Source of the DNA: PFJX01 sp044227325
Lineage (GTDB): Bacteria; Pseudomonadota; Gammaproteobacteria; Burkholderiales; Thiobacillaceae
Assembly: GCA_044227325.1 (NCBI GenBank)
Contig: JBGAFI010000007.1
Location: forward strand, 62,001-126,000
Length of the DNA stretch: 64,000 nt
Reading direction: 5' to 3'
Below, piece after piece: positions 33,852 through 42,220 of this stretch. Numbering within the stretch: the stretch's first letter is position 1; each line of letters begins with the position of its first letter. The translations under genes and the position numbers were made by a program. A model generated the notes under the pieces. The model saw nothing but the letters and a program-made list of their open reading frames with translations, did not search any database and was not told where the DNA came from.

Positions 33852-36548
33852 TCAACCGACCAGTTGCCTGGCCAGTGCCACTTCGATGGAGTCACCCGAC
33901 AGGTTCAACACATCCAGCCCCGACTCGGGCATGTCGCCCGAAGTCGACTGAGCCACGGCGATTTTCTTCGCCATCAGCTCAAGGCAGGCCATCTGCGCCG
34001 TCCCCTCGTAGCCCAGGAAAACCACGTCCACCGCTTGCTTCTGACCGATCCGCCAGGAACGGCGGGCGGCCTGTTGCAGGGTGTAAACGTTGTACCCGGA
34101 TTGCAGGAACACGATGGTCGGAAACTCCAGCAAATCGAGACCGGTTTTCACCAGTTCGGGGTTGGTTATCAACACGTCGATGCCGCGGTCGACTTGGTCG
34201 GCGACCCAGTCTTCTCGCTTCTCGGCGGCCACGCTTGCACTTAGGGTTGCTACCTTGAGACCTTCGGCCGAAAGCAGCGCCTTCAGTCTCGCCGTGGTAT
34301 CACGGGTGCCCGTATAGACCGTGTAGACCAGGACACGACGGCCCCTGGCCTTCTCGGCTTTCACGCGCTCGATGAGCATGCGCTCCTTCGGCATCGGCTC
34401 CGAACCGTCGAACAGCGCCGGCACATGAGCCAATACGCGGTCGCGACGATGCGGGTGGACGACGTGCTCCTCGCGGAACGCGCAATCCGGCCACGCCAGC
34501 AGGGCGTTGAGCACCACCCCCAACAGGCTGTGGTCCCCAGCACGCAAGGCATCTTTCAATGCCTGTTTCAGTGCACCTTCCAGCTTTCGATACCACTCTT
34601 GCTGGATCGGCGTCATGATCACCCCGTCGAAATGTTCCTCGTAGGGAGGCAGGACATTGCCGCCGATCTGCTTGAGCTTCAGGAACGCGCTGATCGGCAC
34701 CACATACCGCATGATGCCGTTCGGGCCGAAGCCCGGTCCCTTGGTCGCGCGATGCACGGTCTGTCGACCGCGCGCCGTGCGATGGGATCGGGCTTCATCG
34801 TCACTTTTGGACTTGTAGATGTCCTTGATGACGCCATGGGCTCGCAGGAAGCCCATGGATGCCGGCCCGAGCGAGCCGCGCCGCGAGTAGTCGAAACCAT
34901 CCTCCATCATTGCCCTGGGGTGCAGCCGCCAGAGCAGGTAGAAGAGGTCGTCGGCATAACCGCCCATCAGTGTCCCGGTCAGGAGCAGCGTTTTGCTGCA
35001 TTTCCTGGCCAGCACGCCGAAGGCCTGGCCCTGGGCGGAGCCCTCGTTCTTGAACTCGTGACCTTCGTCGACGATGAGCAAGCCGAAGTAGCCCTGGGGC
35101 AGATAGCGCTTGATGAACTCGGTTGGCTGGTAGCCGCCTTGCCCAAAGCTGAACTCGGAGTTGGCCATGGCCCGCTCCATCCTGGTTGCCTGGCGATCGG
35201 AGAAGAACAGGTCGCCATCCTCGTCCATCAGGTTGATGAACTCGTAGACGTTGTCCTCCAGCATGTCGCCCAGCATCGTGGCGCCGAACTTGTCCAATAA
35301 CCGGCGCGAGGTTTTCGTGCCGATCGTCGGTAGCTGCTGCATGGCCGCGAGCACCATCTCTTCCCGCGACTTCGCCGAGGCCTGCGGACGGGTCAACGTC
35401 CACAGGGCACCGTGGCAATGCGGGCAGAAACGGCGTTCCTTGGCCAAGTGCATTTCCGCCAGGCTGGGATTGAGGGGCGCATCGTCCCCATCCGTTACCC
35501 AGGAGTAGCAGCTCGGACAGCAGGCCACCCGAACTCCGCCTGGAATCGTCGTTTCGCCGGCCTCGACCGTTTCCACGACGCGCTTGATGATGAAAGACGG
35601 CTTCCAGTGATACCCCATGCGCATCCGCACCCGGCCCATCACGAAGAACTCGGGATGGAGGGGCGCCTCGCGCATCTGCCGTAGCGTCAGGAGCTTCTTG
35701 AGCGTGTCGGGGCCATTCAGCACCCAGACTCGCGCGTTCGGCACCGTCTGCTTGATCTCCCGCCGCCACTTGTAGACCAGGTGGGGAGGGCAGATCACCA
35801 AGCTGCGCGGATAGCCTTCGGCATGAGCGACCGCGGCGGCCGCGATGGCCATCATGGTCTTGCCCGTGCCCATCTCGGCGTTGATGATGCCGGCCGGATC
35901 GTTTTCATCGAAGAGCAGCGCGGCCATGGCTTGCACCACCTCGCGCTGGGCAGGGAAGGGCGCCCGGGTGAGGGCATCCATCACCGCCTCCCGCCGTTCA
36001 TTCGGTACTCCGGAATAAACGGGTGGGTTCTGCTTGCGCACGGCTTCGAGCAGGCCCGATCCGAACGATGAAACGAACTCCGATAACGACAACACTCCAG
36101 GCTCGGCGATCGGCGCGATGTCGCCATCGAATCGTTCTTCCTGCGCCTGGACGCCCTCGTTGGTCCGCTGATAGTAGGCGGACACGGCCTCGTCCTTGCT
36201 GCGCGGTCGGAAGTACCGATCCACTTCGATGCGCGGCGCCGATCCCGGCATGCCGGACAAGCCGGCGTGCAGCTCAGCCAGCTCGTCGATGGAGACGGTG
36301 CCCCATTCGTCGTAGTCCAGGCCGGTCACGTAGCCGAAGCCGATCCGCTCTTTGGCGTCGTATTCGGTCAGCCACCAGGTGGCCGAGCCGAAGGCGTCGA
36401 AGAGCTTGCAGATGACCCATTGTTCCGGGGCATCCTCGGGCTTGGGATGCGAGGCGATGAACGCCAGGATGTCCGAATGCAGCTGGTTATCTTTGCCCAC
36501 GGGTTGGGTGGACGTGGTGACATGAAGTTGATGATGTGTGACTTGCAT
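33852..36548 (-). CDS. SNF2/DEAD-type helicase of the ICE accessory region
   Basis: This 898-residue superfamily 2 ATPase has Walker A in AEMGTGKT (about residue 229), Walker B as VDEGHEFKN (about 493) and LLTGTLMGG after it. The C-terminal lobe has NPELVKTGLDL and ARRSWRIGQKQ (about 833). A zinc-ribbon-like insert (CCPSC and CPHC pairs, about 343-371) sits between the first motifs. It probably remodels protein-DNA complexes or moves on DNA. ICEs of this type encode it with a methyltransferase in the same cluster. The ATG at 36548 follows GGAGA in a structured leader. Confidence 0.88.
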   Translation of the reverse strand: MQVTHHQLHVTTSTQPVGKDNQLHSDILAFIASHPKPEDAPEQWVICKLFDAFGSATWWLTEYDAKERIGFGYVTGLDYDEWGTVSIDELAELHAGLSGMPGSAPRIEVDRYFRPRSKDEAVSAYYQRTNEGVQAQEERFDGDIAPIAEPGVLSLSEFVSSFGSGLLEAVRKQNPPVYSGVPNERREAVMDALTRAPFPAQREVVQAMAALLFDENDPAGIINAEMGTGKTMMAIAAAAVAHAEGYPRSLVICPPHLVYKWRREIKQTVPNARVWVLNGPDTLKKLLTLRQMREAPLHPEFFVMGRVRMRMGYHWKPSFIIKRVVETVEAGETTIPGGVRVACCPSCYSWVTDGDDAPLNPSLAEMHLAKERRFCPHCHGALWTLTRPQASAKSREEMVLAAMQQLPTIGTKTSRRLLDKFGATMLGDMLEDNVYEFINLMDEDGDLFFSDRQATRMERAMANSEFSFGQGGYQPTEFIKRYLPQGYFGLLIVDEGHEFKNEGSAQGQAFGVLARKCSKTLLLTGTLMGGYADDLFYLLWRLHPRAMMEDGFDYSRRGSLGPASMGFLRAHGVIKDIYKSKSDDEARSHRTARGRQTVHRATKGPGFGPNGIMRYVVPISAFLKLKQIGGNVLPPYEEHFDGVIMTPIQQEWYRKLEGALKQALKDALRAGDHSLLGVVLNALLAWPDCAFREEHVVHPHRRDRVLAHVPALFDGSEPMPKERMLIERVKAEKARGRRVLVYTVYTGTRDTTARLKALLSAEGLKVATLSASVAAEKREDWVADQVDRGIDVLITNPELVKTGLDLLEFPTIVFLQSGYNVYTLQQAARRSWRIGQKQAVDVVFLGYEGTAQMACLELMAKKIAVAQSTSGDMPESGLDVLNLSGDSIEVALARQLVG

Positions 36549-36620
36549 GATGCTCTCCAAGAAGTGCGGAGACACCCTGCCCCTGGCGGGGATGGCATCC
36601 CCGCGAGGGTGGTCGAAATG
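36549..36620 (-). promoter_or_regulatory. Structured leader, radC-type (copy 2)
   Basis: This is one of the best copies. On the minus strand a perfect 8-bp hairpin GCGGGGAT/ATCCCCGC is followed by TCTCC, which can pair with the GGAGA ribosome binding site of the helicase gene nine bases later. Confidence 0.65.
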
Positions 36621-36626
36621 AACAGG

Positions 36627-37352
36627 TCAGGCCGCGAGCGACAATTCCTGCGGGGTGGTTTCACCGGCTTCGGCCTGGCGCGTGAGCACCCGGTTTTTCA
36701 CCAGAATGGAAATGGCTTGGGTGAAGTGCTCTCCCAAGTCGATCAGCGAGGCCTGGATAGGCCCCAGGGCCGGCCAGGTAGCCTTGGCGTTGAGATCGGT
36801 GACGATCTTTTCGCCCAGGGAGGCCAGCACCGGCTCGCACCAGGCTTCGATCAGCGGCACCGGTGAGATGCGCTGGATCATTGCCCAGACCGATTGCCGG
36901 TGATCCTGGCCATCGTTGCCGAAAGTCAGTACCCAGGCCCGACCGTTGGCCGTGTCCGGGTCGATGACCATCGGGTCGTAGATGAAGACGTGCGACACTG
37001 GCCCGAACAAGGACCGGCGTGGCAGCTTGCCCGCCAGCTTGGTCAACCGCGAGGCATCGCCGATGAAGGCAATACCCCGTTGGTCTTCCCCTGCCGGCGT
37101 TTCGGGATGAAGCGGAACCACGCCCGCCACGCCGTCGCCGGGCCGAGGCGGGGCCTCGACCGGCTTCAACGTGATGCGGTCGACACCGCCGGACGTCACC
37201 GGCAGCGAGAACGCCGCCAGCAATTGCTGGATGGCGGTATCCCGGCCGTAGAGCGATGCGAACATGAGCTGGCCCGCTTCGTTGCGGACCAGTGCGTCGA
37301 GAAAGACATCCGAAAACTCCCGGATGCCCCACAAAGGTACAGATGCGGACAT
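36627..37352 (-). CDS. Conserved ICE protein of unknown function
   Basis: This 241-residue soluble protein lies between the helicase and methyltransferase genes. I recognise no domain. It has a central RSLFGPVSHVFIYDPM stretch, an acidic start and a C terminus with PLIEAWCEPVLASLGEK. The ATG at 37352 follows GGAGGC in a leader. The frame is open upstream but only through the leader. Its steady position in the cluster suggests that it works with its neighbours. Confidence 0.75.
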   Translation of the reverse strand: MSASVPLWGIREFSDVFLDALVRNEAGQLMFASLYGRDTAIQQLLAAFSLPVTSGGVDRITLKPVEAPPRPGDGVAGVVPLHPETPAGEDQRGIAFIGDASRLTKLAGKLPRRSLFGPVSHVFIYDPMVIDPDTANGRAWVLTFGNDGQDHRQSVWAMIQRISPVPLIEAWCEPVLASLGEKIVTDLNAKATWPALGPIQASLIDLGEHFTQAISILVKNRVLTRQAEAGETTPQELSLAA

Positions 37353-37425
37353 GATGATGAGCCTCCAAGGTAGTGGGGCTCTTCCCGGTGGGGGCGAGCC
37401 CCACGGGGGTGATGAATCACCGATC
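37353..37425 (-). promoter_or_regulatory. Structured leader, radC-type (copy 3)
   Basis: Here the hairpin is GTGGGG/CCCCCAC, and the second pairing is GAGCC with GGCTC around the ribosome binding site GGAGGC. The arms differ from copy 2 but keep the same fold, which argues for selection on structure. Confidence 0.55.
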
Positions 37426-37582
37426 GGATGATCGGCTTGATCCCGGCGCCAGGCCGTTCCGGTTTCAGGGATGACCGGACCTCGATGCTTACGGCATCGG
37501 CGAGTCGAAAACCGTTCGACCAGCGGTATTGCCCGATATAGCCAAGGGCCTTTCTGCCGCATCCGCCGGTTGGCAGGTGCGT

Positions 37583-37606
37583 CAAAAAGACCCCTCGATG
37601 AGGGGT
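37583..37606 (-). terminator. Rho-independent terminator after the methyltransferase gene
   Basis: The stem ACCCCTC/GAGGGGT with loop ATC (minus strand) is followed by a run of five T. It lies 23 bases after the methyltransferase stop, so each gene block in this cluster may be its own transcript. Confidence 0.7.
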
Positions 37607-37628
37607 AAAGGGATGAGCCACGTGAAGC

Positions 37629-38729
37629 TCAGCGTATGGTGAGCACATCCCCGAAGGTCATGCTCCCGGCCGTGAAATCGATGGCCCGGATCACCGGCAC
37701 AAACCGATCGGTCAGGATGCGCGTCTCGGAGACGTTGCCCTTCGCGTCGGTCTCGTGCTGCACCGAAACCTCTTTTTCCTTGTAGGTCGCGCCCTTGATG
37801 AGATAGGTACGGCCATCCTCGGCGTCCACGAAACCGCCGATCTGGCCGGCCGCCAACCCGAGCGCCAGGTGCCAGTCCGACAGCATCCGCAAGGGGCGCC
37901 GATGGGCCTGTGCCTGAGCACTGAAGGTGCGCGGAAAACTCGGCCACAAGGTGCTGGTGTGAAACTTGGCGATCTCAGCCGCCAGTTCCGGGCCATTCAG
38001 GCGGATCGCCTGGAAAACCAGGTCCTCGCCGATTGGCATCTCGGGCACCAACAGCGGCGCATGCGGCCAGGCGTCGGGCAGTTCGGGCGGTGGCGTGTCT
38101 CTTGCCGCCATCAAGGCCTCGACCTGCCCCTTGGAAGGGGCGGCGGCGCGGCGCTTGATGCCGAAGACGACCATCTGCTTGAACTGCCGTTCCGGCGCCG
38201 ACCAGGCCGTGAGGTGGGTGAAGTGGCGGCACAGATAGTTGGCCATCTCCTCGCTCATGACCGTGTGCGGCACGATGAAGACCAGCACGCCGCCCGCCTG
38301 GAGCCATCCTGCCGTCTTGCGCAGGAAGAGCAACTCCAGCCGTTCGCTGTGCTTGCCGTCGCCGGTCTGCCCGGTGTCGGCCACGGTATGGCCGTAGGGC
38401 GGGTTCAAGAACAGCAACCCGGTCGATCTGGCCGATACCCAGGCATCGTTCATATCGGCATGGAGCACGGTATCGAGCAATTGCTTGGCGTGCCAGGCAC
38501 GTTCGGCATCGAACTCGATGGCCAGGGCTTCGACGGCGGCGCCGGCTTCGGTCAGGGCATTCTTGACCTCGGCCAGAGCGACGCCTTCGCCGCAGCACGG
38601 GTCCGCGATGCGTATCCGAGAACCGGCGATGTCGAGCGCGTTGAGGATGCGGGCAAGGGTGACCTCGTCGGTCGGGAAATACCCGTTCTTGATAAAGTTG
38701 CGGGCGAGCCGCGAGAACATGAGTCCCAT
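37629..38729 (-). CDS. N6-adenine DNA methyltransferase (DUF6094-like)
   Basis: This 366-residue class I methyltransferase has a SAM-binding motif DPCCGEG at residues 43-49 and the catalytic NPPYG at 109-113, typical of N6-adenine enzymes. The N terminus FSRLARNFIKNGYFPTDEV is characteristic of an ICE-borne family that I believe is DUF6094. No matching endonuclease is adjacent, so it is probably an orphan methylase that protects the element from host restriction or acts with the helicase. The ATG at 38729 follows AGGGGC, 12 bases after the small upstream gene. Confidence 0.85.
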   Translation of the reverse strand: MGLMFSRLARNFIKNGYFPTDEVTLARILNALDIAGSRIRIADPCCGEGVALAEVKNALTEAGAAVEALAIEFDAERAWHAKQLLDTVLHADMNDAWVSARSTGLLFLNPPYGHTVADTGQTGDGKHSERLELLFLRKTAGWLQAGGVLVFIVPHTVMSEEMANYLCRHFTHLTAWSAPERQFKQMVVFGIKRRAAAPSKGQVEALMAARDTPPPELPDAWPHAPLLVPEMPIGEDLVFQAIRLNGPELAAEIAKFHTSTLWPSFPRTFSAQAQAHRRPLRMLSDWHLALGLAAGQIGGFVDAEDGRTYLIKGATYKEKEVSVQHETDAKGNVSETRILTDRFVPVIRAIDFTAGSMTFGDVLTIR

Positions 38730-38740
38730 GGCGATGCCCC

Positions 38741-38908
38741 TTAGATCAAACGAAGCAGGGACAACCAGCTATCCGGATGGTCCGGCTCGACGCAATCGCC
38801 TTCCGGCGTTTCGCACACCGAGTCGATGACCCATTCTTCAATCTGTTCCATGCTGGGCACCGGATAGGTATGGCCCTTGAAGGTAATGGCTTGGGGTAGG
38901 GTAAGCAT
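38741..38908 (-). CDS. Tiny ICE protein (55 residues)
   Basis: This is a short acidic protein (MLTLPQAITFKGHTYPVPS, then an acidic part with two cysteines and the end LSLLRLI). It has a leader and ribosome binding site (GGAGA) like the neighbouring genes and is coupled to the methyltransferase gene 12 bases downstream. I recognise no domain. Small acidic ICE proteins include DNA mimics, but this is only a guess from charge. Confidence 0.65.
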   Translation of the reverse strand: MLTLPQAITFKGHTYPVPSMEQIEEWVIDSVCETPEGDCVEPDHPDSWLSLLRLI

Positions 38909-38976
38909 GACAATCTCCAATGAAATGCGGAGACGCCATGCCCCGGACGGGGAACGGAATCCCCGCGAGGGTTGAG
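38909..38976 (-). promoter_or_regulatory. Structured leader, radC-type (copy 4)
   Basis: The hairpin GCGGGGA/TCCCCGT is followed by GGGGCATGGCGTCTCCGC. Its TCTCC can pair with GGAGA before the start of the 55-residue gene. Confidence 0.65.
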
Positions 38977-38989
38977 TAAAACGGCTATG

Positions 38990-39031
38990 TCCCAGACCTT
39001 GCGGCCTTGCGCGTTTCAGGGACTGACGAGC
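38990..39031. repeat. Intergenic repeat R1 (partial copy)
   Basis: This is the shortest of three related copies (see 39982 and 46919). It shares the sequence around CCTTGCGGCC and GTTTCAGGGACTGACGAGC with the other two. The arms GTCCC and GGGAC form an inverted pair within the repeat. Confidence 0.7.
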
Positions 39032-39043
39032 ATTGAAAAGCCT

Positions 39044-39271
39044 TCATACGATGTAAGACGGACAGGGCTGATCGGGATCGATCGGCCCGGCCATAAGCTC
39101 GCCGGTATCGGTGTGGTAGACCTCCACCCAAAGCCCGCGCCGATGAAAATGGCGGGTCTTCGCGTTCGCGGACGAACGATCCGGGCAGCAATCGAAATCG
39201 GCCAGGTTGTCCCTGGCATACCCTTCGCGCGTGCGCGGATCGCTGGTGCTGGCCTCGACGGTGAATTGCAT
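39044..39271 (-). CDS. Small ICE protein (75 residues)
   Basis: This protein begins MQFTVEASTSDPRTREGYA and contains a likely beta-hairpin GLWVEVYHTDTGELMAG, a layout seen in small ICE proteins of unknown role. It has one cysteine pair (DCC). The ATG at 39271 follows AGGAG. It is transcribed with the minus-strand cluster. Confidence 0.6.
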   Translation of the reverse strand: MQFTVEASTSDPRTREGYARDNLADFDCCPDRSSANAKTRHFHRRGLWVEVYHTDTGELMAGPIDPDQPCPSYIV

Positions 39272-39325
39272 GTTCACACTCCTGGAAATACGACCAGCCC
39301 GCGACGGGGCCGGTACGATGGATTG
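39272..39325 (-). promoter_or_regulatory. Structured leader, divergent (copy 5)
   Basis: This is a short hairpin with GCCC/GGGC arms. CTGG upstream can pair with CCAG next to the AGGAG ribosome binding site. It is a weaker match than the other leaders. Confidence 0.35.
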
Positions 39326-39342
39326 AACTCTCGATGGTCGAG

Positions 39343-39879
39343 TCAGGCCGCCAGGCGCTGATCGACTACCTTGGCCAGGATTCGGGGAGGAATGCGGTAC
39401 AGACAGCCACCGTATTCGCCCACGAAGCGCCGACCTTGCTTCGAAACGATCTTGACCTCGGGGATGGCAAGCCCCTCGAAGATCAGGACATCGCCGATAT
39501 CGACCTTGTGCTTGCGCGCGGCATGCCAAGCGCGGACCTGGGCGCGCCAATCCGCATTGGCAACCGGAACCATGTCCAGATAGGACAAGGGGCAGGTGTA
39601 GTAGCAAGGCCCCATGCTTTCGCACAGATCCTTGTAGCCCCAGCCTTCGCCTTTCCTGCCCGGCGACAGCAAGTCGCAGCCGATATAGCGATAGGGCGCC
39701 CTGTAGGCCATGGGCGGCTTCGGCGCCGCGGGGGTGACCTCCCATACCGTCCAGAGCACATTGCCCACCGCTGTGTGACGCAGGCATTCCCAGCGGGTGC
39801 CATTGGTTTGCGTAGCCGACCGGGTGCGCTCTTGAATGATCTGCCGACGACTGCTATCGAATGTCACGGTCCATCCCAT
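39343..39879 (-). CDS. ICE protein of unknown function beginning MGW
   Basis: This 178-residue soluble protein has an aromatic, cysteine-containing middle (YRYIGCDLLSPGRK, MGPCYYTCPLSYLDM) and a C-terminal part with GDVLIFEGLAIPEVKIVSKQ. The MGW start followed by a conserved LWTVWEV strand recalls an ICE family that may be DUF6927, but I am not sure. The ATG at 39879 follows GGAGGAAA and a leader. Further open frame upstream is leader and repeat, not gene. Confidence 0.65.
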   Translation of the reverse strand: MGWTVTFDSSRRQIIQERTRSATQTNGTRWECLRHTAVGNVLWTVWEVTPAAPKPPMAYRAPYRYIGCDLLSPGRKGEGWGYKDLCESMGPCYYTCPLSYLDMVPVANADWRAQVRAWHAARKHKVDIGDVLIFEGLAIPEVKIVSKQGRRFVGEYGGCLYRIPPRILAKVVDQRLAA

Positions 39880-39955
39880 GATGATTTCCTCCATGCTGAG
39901 CCGAAGGACGCGCTGCCCCTCCAGGGCGGCGAAGCACCCCGGCGGGTTGAGATCG
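39880..39955 (-). promoter_or_regulatory. Structured leader, radC-type (copy 6)
   Basis: This leader has two GC-rich arms (GCCGGGGTG and CGCCCTGGAGG) and a GTCC segment that can pair near the GGAGGA ribosome binding site. It follows repeat R2 directly. Confidence 0.45.
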
Positions 39956-39981
39956 AGCCCCTTGCAGGGCGGTTTTGATGC

Positions 39982-40078
39982 AGTCCCGGACCTTGCGGCC
40001 GTGCTCGTTTCAGGGACTGACGAACGGCGATCCTTGACGGGGATCGAGCGGGCTGTAACCGACAGCCGGCGGTGGAAC
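39982..40078. repeat. Intergenic repeat R2 (long copy)
   Basis: This copy is nearly identical to R3 at 46919-47013 over about 95 bases. It contains the inverted pairs AGTCCC/GGGACT and CGATCC/GGATCG. It lies between leader copy 6 and the insertion point of the IS21 element. Confidence 0.8.
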
Positions 40079-40211
40079 ACGGATGGCGCTCGGACTTTGT
40101 TAGCAACACAGTAAAAATGACCCAGGGCATCAACTGAAAATTGACCCACCTCACTTTTTTCAGAAACGCCTAGGTCGCTTCTCCATACTGTTCCTAAGGT
40201 ATGGAGACAGC

Positions 40212-41240
40212 ATGTTAAACGCTGAACAATCAGTGGAGATTACTGTGTTGCATCGTCACGGCATGAGCATTCGCGCTCTGGTCGATATCACCGGCTGCGC
40301 GCGAAACACCATACGGAAGTACCTGAGATCCGAAGGCAAACCTGTTATCAAGGAGCGCGCCAAGCGCACCGAGAAGCTGGATCCTTTCAAACCCTATCTC
40401 ATCCAGCGTATCGAGTCGGCCAAACCAGACTGGATTCCAGCTACCAGCCTTCTCGAAGAAATTCAGAATCAGGGGTACGAAGGTGGTATAACCCGCCTCC
40501 GCCAATTCCTGGTTGACTACAAGCCTGCGCCGGCACCGGCTGAACCGGACAACCGCTTTGAGACCGAACCCGGCAAGCAGATGCAGGTCGATTGGGTAGT
40601 CTTCCGGCGTGGCAAGGATCGCTTGTCGGCCTTCGTGGCCACGATGGGGTTCTCCCGCGCCAGCTTCGTGGAGTACGTTACCGACGAGAAGATCGAGACC
40701 TTGCTGGCCTGCCACGAACATGCTTTCGAGTATTTCGGCGGCGTCCCCAAGCAGGTGTTGTACGACAACATGAAGACGGTTGTCATTGAGCGGGATGGCT
40801 ATGGGGAAGGCAACCATAAGCTCAACCCGCTGTTCCTGGACTTCGCCAAGCACTGGGGTTTCGTTCCCAAGCTTTGCCAGCCCTATCGTGCCCGTACCAA
40901 GGGCAAGGTGGAACGCTTCAACCGCTATTTGCGTCGGACCTTTCACGTGACGCTGGCCAGCCGGCTGAAGATGAGTGGCATTCAACTGGACAAGGATACC
41001 GCCAACGTCGAGGTACGGCGTTGGCTGCGCGAAACTGCCAATGTCCGTATCCATGCCACGACCAAGGAGCAACCGGAGAAACTGTTGAAGGCTGAGCAGC
41101 CTCATCTGCAGGCCTTCCCCCCAAGCTATACCGGCGTCTCGGTCCGGGAAGAGTCGCTGAGCAAGACTGTTCTCCATGTCGTTACCCCGCTGCAACGCCC
41201 GCTGTCGTTCTACGATCAGCTGGTCGCTGCGGCTGCTTGA
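40212..41240 (+). CDS. istA: IS21-family transposase IstA
   Basis: This 342-residue transposase has an N-terminal helix-turn-helix (SIRALVDITGCARNTIRKYL, about 19-38) and a DDE catalytic core: D127 in QVDW, D185 in YDNMK and E234 in KGKVERFNRYL. All three acids are present. It is on the short side for IstA (about 340-500 residues) but looks complete. Coupled to istB, it would move the whole 4.6-kb element. Confidence 0.93.
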   Translation: MLNAEQSVEITVLHRHGMSIRALVDITGCARNTIRKYLRSEGKPVIKERAKRTEKLDPFKPYLIQRIESAKPDWIPATSLLEEIQNQGYEGGITRLRQFLVDYKPAPAPAEPDNRFETEPGKQMQVDWVVFRRGKDRLSAFVATMGFSRASFVEYVTDEKIETLLACHEHAFEYFGGVPKQVLYDNMKTVVIERDGYGEGNHKLNPLFLDFAKHWGFVPKLCQPYRARTKGKVERFNRYLRRTFHVTLASRLKMSGIQLDKDTANVEVRRWLRETANVRIHATTKEQPEKLLKAEQPHLQAFPPSYTGVSVREESLSKTVLHVVTPLQRPLSFYDQLVAAAA

Positions 41241-41250
41241 GGAGGTAATC

Positions 41251-42033
41251 ATGGATATTCAAGCAGAACGTATTCGCGCCTCCTGCGAGTTGCTGGGCCT
41301 TGATCGAGTACCGGAGATCTACCCGGTGATCGCCGAAGCGGTCATCAAAGCCGAACAGGGATTTGCTGATTTCCTCGAAGCGCTGCTCAAAGAGGAAGTC
41401 AGCGGCCGGCAGCAACGCAGTCGAACCGTATTGACCCGACTCGCTGGATTCCCCGTCATCAAGACATTCGATAGCTTTGACTTCAAATTTGCTAGCGACA
41501 TCCCGAAGGCGCGCATCCAAGAGTTGTTCAGTTTGGCTTTTGTCGAGCGTACTGAGAACATCATGCTGCTCGGGCCTTCTGGCGTTGGCAAGACCCACCT
41601 GGCGATTGCCTTGGGCTACGCCGCGACGCAGGCGGGGATCAAGACCCGTTTTGTCAGTGCCGCGGACCTCGCGCTTCAACTCGCTGCAGCACAGCGCCAG
41701 GGGCGTCTCAACGAAGTGATGAAACGCAATGTGCTTGCCTACCGCCTGCTGGTGATCGACGAGATTGGCTACCTGCCGTTCGGGCGGGAAGAATCAAACC
41801 TGTTCTTTCAGGTCATTGCCAAGCGGTATGAGAAGGGATCGGTGATTGTCACGTCCAATCTTCCGGTTGGGCAGTGGGGCACCGCTTTCAATGGCGATGA
41901 CACCCTGACCGCAGCCCTGCTGGATCGGCTCCTTCATCACGCCCACATCATCCAGATAAAGGGCGATAGCTATCGGCTGAAGGACAAGAAAAAGGCGGGG
42001 TTTGTTGGCACACAAGGGGGCGCAAGCAACTGA
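41251..42033 (+). CDS. istB: IS21-family helper ATPase IstB
   Basis: This 260-residue AAA+ ATPase has Walker A GPSGVGKT at 108-115 and Walker B LLVIDEIGYLP (about 167-177). IstB helps IstA choose and remodel the target. The ATG at 41251 follows GGAGGTAATC, ten bases after istA. It appears intact, so the element may be active. Confidence 0.94.
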   Translation: MDIQAERIRASCELLGLDRVPEIYPVIAEAVIKAEQGFADFLEALLKEEVSGRQQRSRTVLTRLAGFPVIKTFDSFDFKFASDIPKARIQELFSLAFVERTENIMLLGPSGVGKTHLAIALGYAATQAGIKTRFVSAADLALQLAAAQRQGRLNEVMKRNVLAYRLLVIDEIGYLPFGREESNLFFQVIAKRYEKGSVIVTSNLPVGQWGTAFNGDDTLTAALLDRLLHHAHIIQIKGDSYRLKDKKKAGFVGTQGGASN

Positions 42034-42220
42034 CTCGGCAGCATCCTGAGCCGTTCTGTGAAGGATGGCTCAGGCAAGGTGCCCTACGACCGCAACGTGC
42101 CCGTTGCTGTCACTTCCCCCGTGGAAATGGCTACCCGCAACCGGCCATTTGTGACATGCGGGACCCGACCCCAAGCAGCCAGTCAGTTTTCTCCTATGCA
42201 GCCATTCGGCTATAGATGCC

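Noticed and set aside
39343..40149. Upstream extension of the 178-residue gene through repeat R2
   Set aside because: The extra part would encode the same peptide tail at two unrelated genes because the DNA repeat is shared. The leader and ribosome binding site support the start at 39879.
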